NCBI GenBank assembly: GCA_035642535.1
Contig: DASQSE010000153.1
Span: 62,001-126,000, forward strand
Reading direction: 5' to 3'
Origin: Jatrophihabitans sp035642535
GTDB lineage: Bacteria; Actinomycetota; Actinomycetes; Mycobacteriales; Jatrophihabitantaceae
Length of the DNA stretch: 64,000 nucleotides
Shown here: positions 61,084 to 64,000 of the stretch, piece by piece
Layout of the letters: each line of letters begins with the position of its first letter
Numbering within the stretch: the first letter of the stretch is position 1
Notes under the pieces: model-generated
Databases searched by the model: none
What the model saw: the letters and a program-made list of their open reading frames with translations, nothing else
What the model was told of the DNA's origin: nothing
Translations under genes and position numbers: made by a program

Positions 61084-61986
61084 ATGGTGCCTACATCCCA
61101 GACGGGAGCTGGCCCACAGCCGGGTCGGGATGCTTTCGGTCGACAGGGTTTCGGCGCGATGAGGTTGCGCGAGGTGTCCGGCGCGAGCGGCGATCGTGAC
61201 CCGATGGCCGTGATCCATGCTGCTCTGGACGCGGGCATCACGATGGTCGACACCGCGGACGCGTACCAGAATGAGGAGTTGATCGGCCGGGCGATCCGGG
61301 GGCGGCGTGACGAGGTGCTGCTGGCCAGCAAGTTCGGCTTGGTGTGGCGGCACGAGGCTGCCGGTGATTTCGACGTACGTGCTGATCGCTCGTATGTGCG
61401 CCAGGCGTGTGACGCGAGCCTGCGACGGCTCGGCGTGGACGTAATCGATCTCTACTATCTGCATCATCGCAGCGAGATGATTCCTATCGAGGAGACCATC
61501 GGGTCACTGGCCGAACTGATCGGTCAGGGCAAGGTGCGCGCTCTGGGCCTGTCCAATGTGACGGCGGAGGATCTGCGCCGTGCGCACGTCGTCTTCCCGG
61601 TCGCGGCTCTTCAGGAGCAGTGGTCCTTGGTGCAGCGCGACATCGAGCAGCAGTTGCTGCCCACCGTGGCTGAGCTAGGGATGGTCGTTGTGGCTCATTC
61701 TCCGACCGGTCACGGCCTGCTGCAGCAGGATCTGACTGAAGCTAACGAGCAGGTAGCCGGCGACCGCCTGTCCGTGCTCGGCGAGATCGCGAGTACCCGC
61801 GGCGTTAGTGTCGGACAGATCGCGCTGGCCTGGGTGCACCACCGGGAGCAGGTACACGGCGTGCCAGTCGTCCCGATCCCTGGGACGACCAGCGTTAGCC
61901 ACCTGCTTTCCAACGTCGCCGCGGCCGACGTCAGCTTGTCTTACGACGAGCTCGGGCGGCTCGATTCGCTCCAAACGGAATCATGA
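61084..61986 (+). CDS. aldo/keto reductase
   Basis: 300 aa from ATG 61084. Catalytic Asp and Tyr in MVDTADAYQNEELIGRAI, Lys in LLASKFGLVW, His in DLYYLHHRSEMIPIEETIG, and a cofactor loop VPIPGTTSVSHLLSN. It differs from the AKR at 42654 in length and loop composition (AGITMVDTADAY, LGLSNVTAEDL), so they are not recent duplicates. It stands alone between the IS elements and the MarR gene and may be cargo of a mobile region. Confidence 0.9.
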   Translation: MVPTSQTGAGPQPGRDAFGRQGFGAMRLREVSGASGDRDPMAVIHAALDAGITMVDTADAYQNEELIGRAIRGRRDEVLLASKFGLVWRHEAAGDFDVRADRSYVRQACDASLRRLGVDVIDLYYLHHRSEMIPIEETIGSLAELIGQGKVRALGLSNVTAEDLRRAHVVFPVAALQEQWSLVQRDIEQQLLPTVAELGMVVVAHSPTGHGLLQQDLTEANEQVAGDRLSVLGEIASTRGVSVGQIALAWVHHREQVHGVPVVPIPGTTSVSHLLSNVAAADVSLSYDELGRLDSLQTES

Positions 61987-62251
61987 CCGAAGTTGTCTGG
62001 CGATCGCCGATCCACGAACGACCGTGACTACGGGAGATCGAGCACCCCGTTGAGCCGACTTATGTCGAGGGCTACCGCCTTGCTCGGACGTCGCGGGCCC
62101 ATAACACTCGGCCATGAGATCCCGGTGACGGTGTCGCCTTCCACGCCGGTTACGCCTGGTGAACGTCGGCGATGCCTACTTCACGCGGTAGTACCAGATG
62201 ATCGCCGACTAGGGCGCCCGACGTGAGGAGCTGATGCAGCGAGGCATGTCG

Positions 62252-62809
62252 TTATGCGTGTTCGGACATCGGCTTCGCGGTCGTCGGGCGGCGGCGTGGT
62301 CGGGGGATCGGGGGCGGCAGCGCGGACAACTGGGCGACGCGGGTCCGCAGGTGGGTGCACACGGATATGAAGGTCTCGAGCTCGTTGTGCGAGAGTCCGT
62401 CGAGCAGTTGTGTAGCGGCGGTGTGGACGGTCGGCAGCATGGCGTCGACGAGTTCGCGACCGCTGTCAGTGATCGAGATGAGAGTCTTGCGGCGGTCGAC
62501 CGGGTGCGGTCGCCGTTCGATGTAGCCGCGACGAGCGAGGGTGTCGAGCAGCGACGTGATGCTCGCTGTCGTGACGAGCAGGTGGCTCGCGATCTCCGTT
62601 CCAGTGAGAGGGTCGTCGGCGCCGTCAAGCACCGCCAGCGCCTCGAAGCCACTGGGTGAGAGGTCGGCGAGGACGCGACGCCGGCGGTCAACTTCACCCA
62701 AAGCCTCGTTCGATGCGCGGATCAGGTTGGCCAGTGCCTCCGCCGCGGCTGCGTCGCACCCGGGGAATTCGCGACGAAACCCGCGCCCGACGCGGATCGA
62801 CTGTGCCAC
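62252..62809 (-). CDS. MarR-family transcriptional regulator
   Basis: 185 aa from GTG 62809. Winged helix core with LSPSGFEALAVLDGADDPLT, recognition helix GTEIASHLLVTTASITSLLD, and wing RRGYIERRPHPVDRRKTLIS. MarR dimers repress neighbouring genes and are released by phenolic ligands. The last 25 residues are Pro/Arg-rich. It is divergent from the O-methyltransferase gene, with a palindrome between them, so it is a likely local repressor of that gene and itself. Confidence 0.91.
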   Translation of the reverse strand: MAQSIRVGRGFRREFPGCDAAAAEALANLIRASNEALGEVDRRRRVLADLSPSGFEALAVLDGADDPLTGTEIASHLLVTTASITSLLDTLARRGYIERRPHPVDRRKTLISITDSGRELVDAMLPTVHTAATQLLDGLSHNELETFISVCTHLRTRVAQLSALPPPIPRPRRRPTTAKPMSEHA

Positions 62810-62831
62810 AGTAGTTCTCCTTCCAACTGAT

Positions 62832-62841
62832 TAGAATTCTA
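62832..62841. promoter_or_regulatory. palindromic MarR operator candidate
   Basis: TAGAATTCTA is a perfect 10-base palindrome in the AT-rich 98-base gap between divergent MarR and methyltransferase genes. A second TTCTAG half-site follows about 15 bases downstream (near 62852). AT-rich short palindromes between marR and its target are the usual MarR sites. Confidence 0.55.
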
Positions 62842-62907
62842 GCTACTTGACTTCTAGTGAATGCCGCTAGATTATCAGCGGGCCTGTCCTCTTCGAAGGA
62901 GCGCGTC

Positions 62908-63912
62908 ATGCACGAGATCCCACCCCCGGTCCAGATGGTCCAGATGCTCGCCGGATTCCAGATCGCCCAAGGGCTCTACACCTGCGCCAAGCTGGGCATC
63001 CCCGACCAGCTGACAGGCGGGCCGCGCACGAGCGCCGAGCTGGCGACCGCGGTGCAAGCCGATCCGGTCTCGACGGCACGCCTCGTGCGCACTCTCGCCT
63101 CGCTTGGCGTGTTCGCCGATGCCAGCGAGGGCCGTTACGCCTTGACCCCGCTCGGCCGGACACTCGTGTCCGACGCCCCCGGCTCCATGCGCGACCTGGC
63201 ACTCATGTGGATGGAAACGCACTACGCCGCCTTCGGTCACCTCGTCGAGGGCATACGCACCGGCCGCCCGGCCGCGGAACTGCACTATGGCGCACCGTTC
63301 TTCCAATGGATTTCCGGCGAGCCGGAGCAGGTCAACCGATTCACCCGCGCGATGGCCAATCTCACCGACGGCATCAAGAGTGCCGCAGCCACCACCATCG
63401 AGTTCGCCGGCGTGCGCACGGTCGTCGACGTCGGCGGCGCGGACGGGGCCGTGCTCGCCCAACAGCTGCAGCGCGACGAAACTCTCGAGGGCATCGTGCT
63501 CGATCTGCCGCACGTCGTGCAAGACGCCGCAGCCGCCATGAAAGCGTTCGGACTAGGCCCGCGGCTTCGAGCGGTCGGCGGCGACTTCTTCCAGGCGGTA
63601 CCCCAGGCCGACGCTTACCTGCTCTCGATGATCCTGCACGACTGGGACGACGAATCCGCGAGACGCATCCTCGCCAACATCGCGCGCGACGGCCGACCGG
63701 GCAGCCGCGTCGTGTCTCTCGAGCTCGTGATCGCTCCCGACGACCAGCCACACATGGCCAAGATGATCGACCTCACCATGCTCGGCATGCTCACTGGGCA
63801 CGAGCGCACGGCCGAGGAACTCGAAGCGCTCGTGGCCTCGGCCGGCCTGCACTTCAACGGCATCAGCGCGACCCCGTCGCCGATGTCTCTCCTCCACGCC
63901 ACGGTGAAGTGA
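62908..63912 (+). CDS. SAM-dependent O-methyltransferase (acetylserotonin OMT/hydroxyneurosporene family)
   Basis: 334 aa from ATG 62908, with GAAGGAG 6-7 bases upstream, preferred over ATG 62857. An N-terminal dimerisation winged helix (GLYTCAKLGIPDQLTGGPRT, STARLVRTLASLGVFA) precedes the methyltransferase fold: SAM loop TVVDVGGADGAVLAQ, LDLPHVVQDAA, and the catalytic His region LLSMILHDWDDESARRIL. Such enzymes methylate hydroxyl groups of phenolic or polyketide natural products or detoxify them. It is divergent from marR, suggesting induction by a phenolic compound, which is inference. Confidence 0.92.
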   Translation: MHEIPPPVQMVQMLAGFQIAQGLYTCAKLGIPDQLTGGPRTSAELATAVQADPVSTARLVRTLASLGVFADASEGRYALTPLGRTLVSDAPGSMRDLALMWMETHYAAFGHLVEGIRTGRPAAELHYGAPFFQWISGEPEQVNRFTRAMANLTDGIKSAAATTIEFAGVRTVVDVGGADGAVLAQQLQRDETLEGIVLDLPHVVQDAAAAMKAFGLGPRLRAVGGDFFQAVPQADAYLLSMILHDWDDESARRILANIARDGRPGSRVVSLELVIAPDDQPHMAKMIDLTMLGMLTGHERTAEELEALVASAGLHFNGISATPSPMSLLHATVK

Positions 63913-64000
63913 AACCTCACCGGGCTCGCATGAACCGGGACCCCACAGATTCGCTCTGGGAAGGTGTTCAATCAGTGAGCCGCTGGACATCGGTGTGACC

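Noticed and set aside
1..64000. CRISPR arrays or rRNA genes
   Set aside because: No regularly spaced repeats and no rRNA-like conserved segments were seen anywhere in the window.

Overview
The window is GC-rich, tightly packed DNA from an actinobacterium. The strongest evidence is the mabA/fabG1-inhA-ferrochelatase order (797-3316), known from mycobacteria and relatives, together with Eis-type acetyltransferase, F420/LLM-type oxidoreductase, DUF4395, AIM24, NfeD/SPFH and PF03640-type lipoprotein genes. The mycobacterial synteny and the non-mycobacterial remainder suggest a Frankia/Jatrophihabitans/Nakamurella-grade organism; that placement is inference only.

Region 1 (1-14.4 kb) is housekeeping: a truncated quinone reductase, FAS-II reductases, coproporphyrin ferrochelatase and a coupled APH-fold kinase, NfeD plus an SPFH protein, an Eis-like acetyltransferase, a CPBP protease, and a tyrosine-catabolic group (homogentisate dioxygenase, fumarylacetoacetase, thioesterase).

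Region 2 (14.4-26 kb) is a signalling island. A response regulator whose LuxR DNA-binding domain looks decayed is fused to a class III adenylate cyclase. It is divergent from a cyclic-nucleotide-binding protein and co-directional with a MacB-like ABC exporter (one ATPase, two paralogous large permeases) and a NarL-type histidine kinase. An SMR pump, a stand-alone receiver and a canonical LuxR response regulator follow.

Region 3 (26-43.7 kb) is metabolic: citrate synthase, LLM oxidoreductase, thioesterase, regulators, two very large secreted glycoside hydrolases (GH31 and GH3) opposite a ROK regulator, a Baeyer-Villiger-type monooxygenase and an aldo/keto reductase.

Region 4 (43.7-51.5 kb) is the most striking locus: a seven-gene minus-strand operon MCP, CheW, CheA-REC, CheB, CheR-TPR, CheW, REC-GGEEF. 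Its parts list matches the Pseudomonas Wsp surface-sensing system, which sets c-di-GMP rather than driving flagella. No flagellar gene is present.

Region 5 (51.6-57.4 kb) has an ECF sigma/anti-sigma/lipoprotein/membrane-protein operon, a decayed surface-domain fragment, a Tat-exported metallophosphoesterase and a Fic protein with an inverted repeat around its start.

Region 6 (57.4-64 kb) looks mobile: a 3' fragment of a tRNA-Leu-like gene (possible attachment site), an 18-bp perfect palindrome, an IS256-family element with 17-bp perfect ends split by an IS110-family element (frameshifted transposase, candidate bridge-RNA leader), then an aldo/keto reductase, a MarR regulator and a divergent O-methyltransferase. 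I see no rRNA, complete tRNA or CRISPR array.
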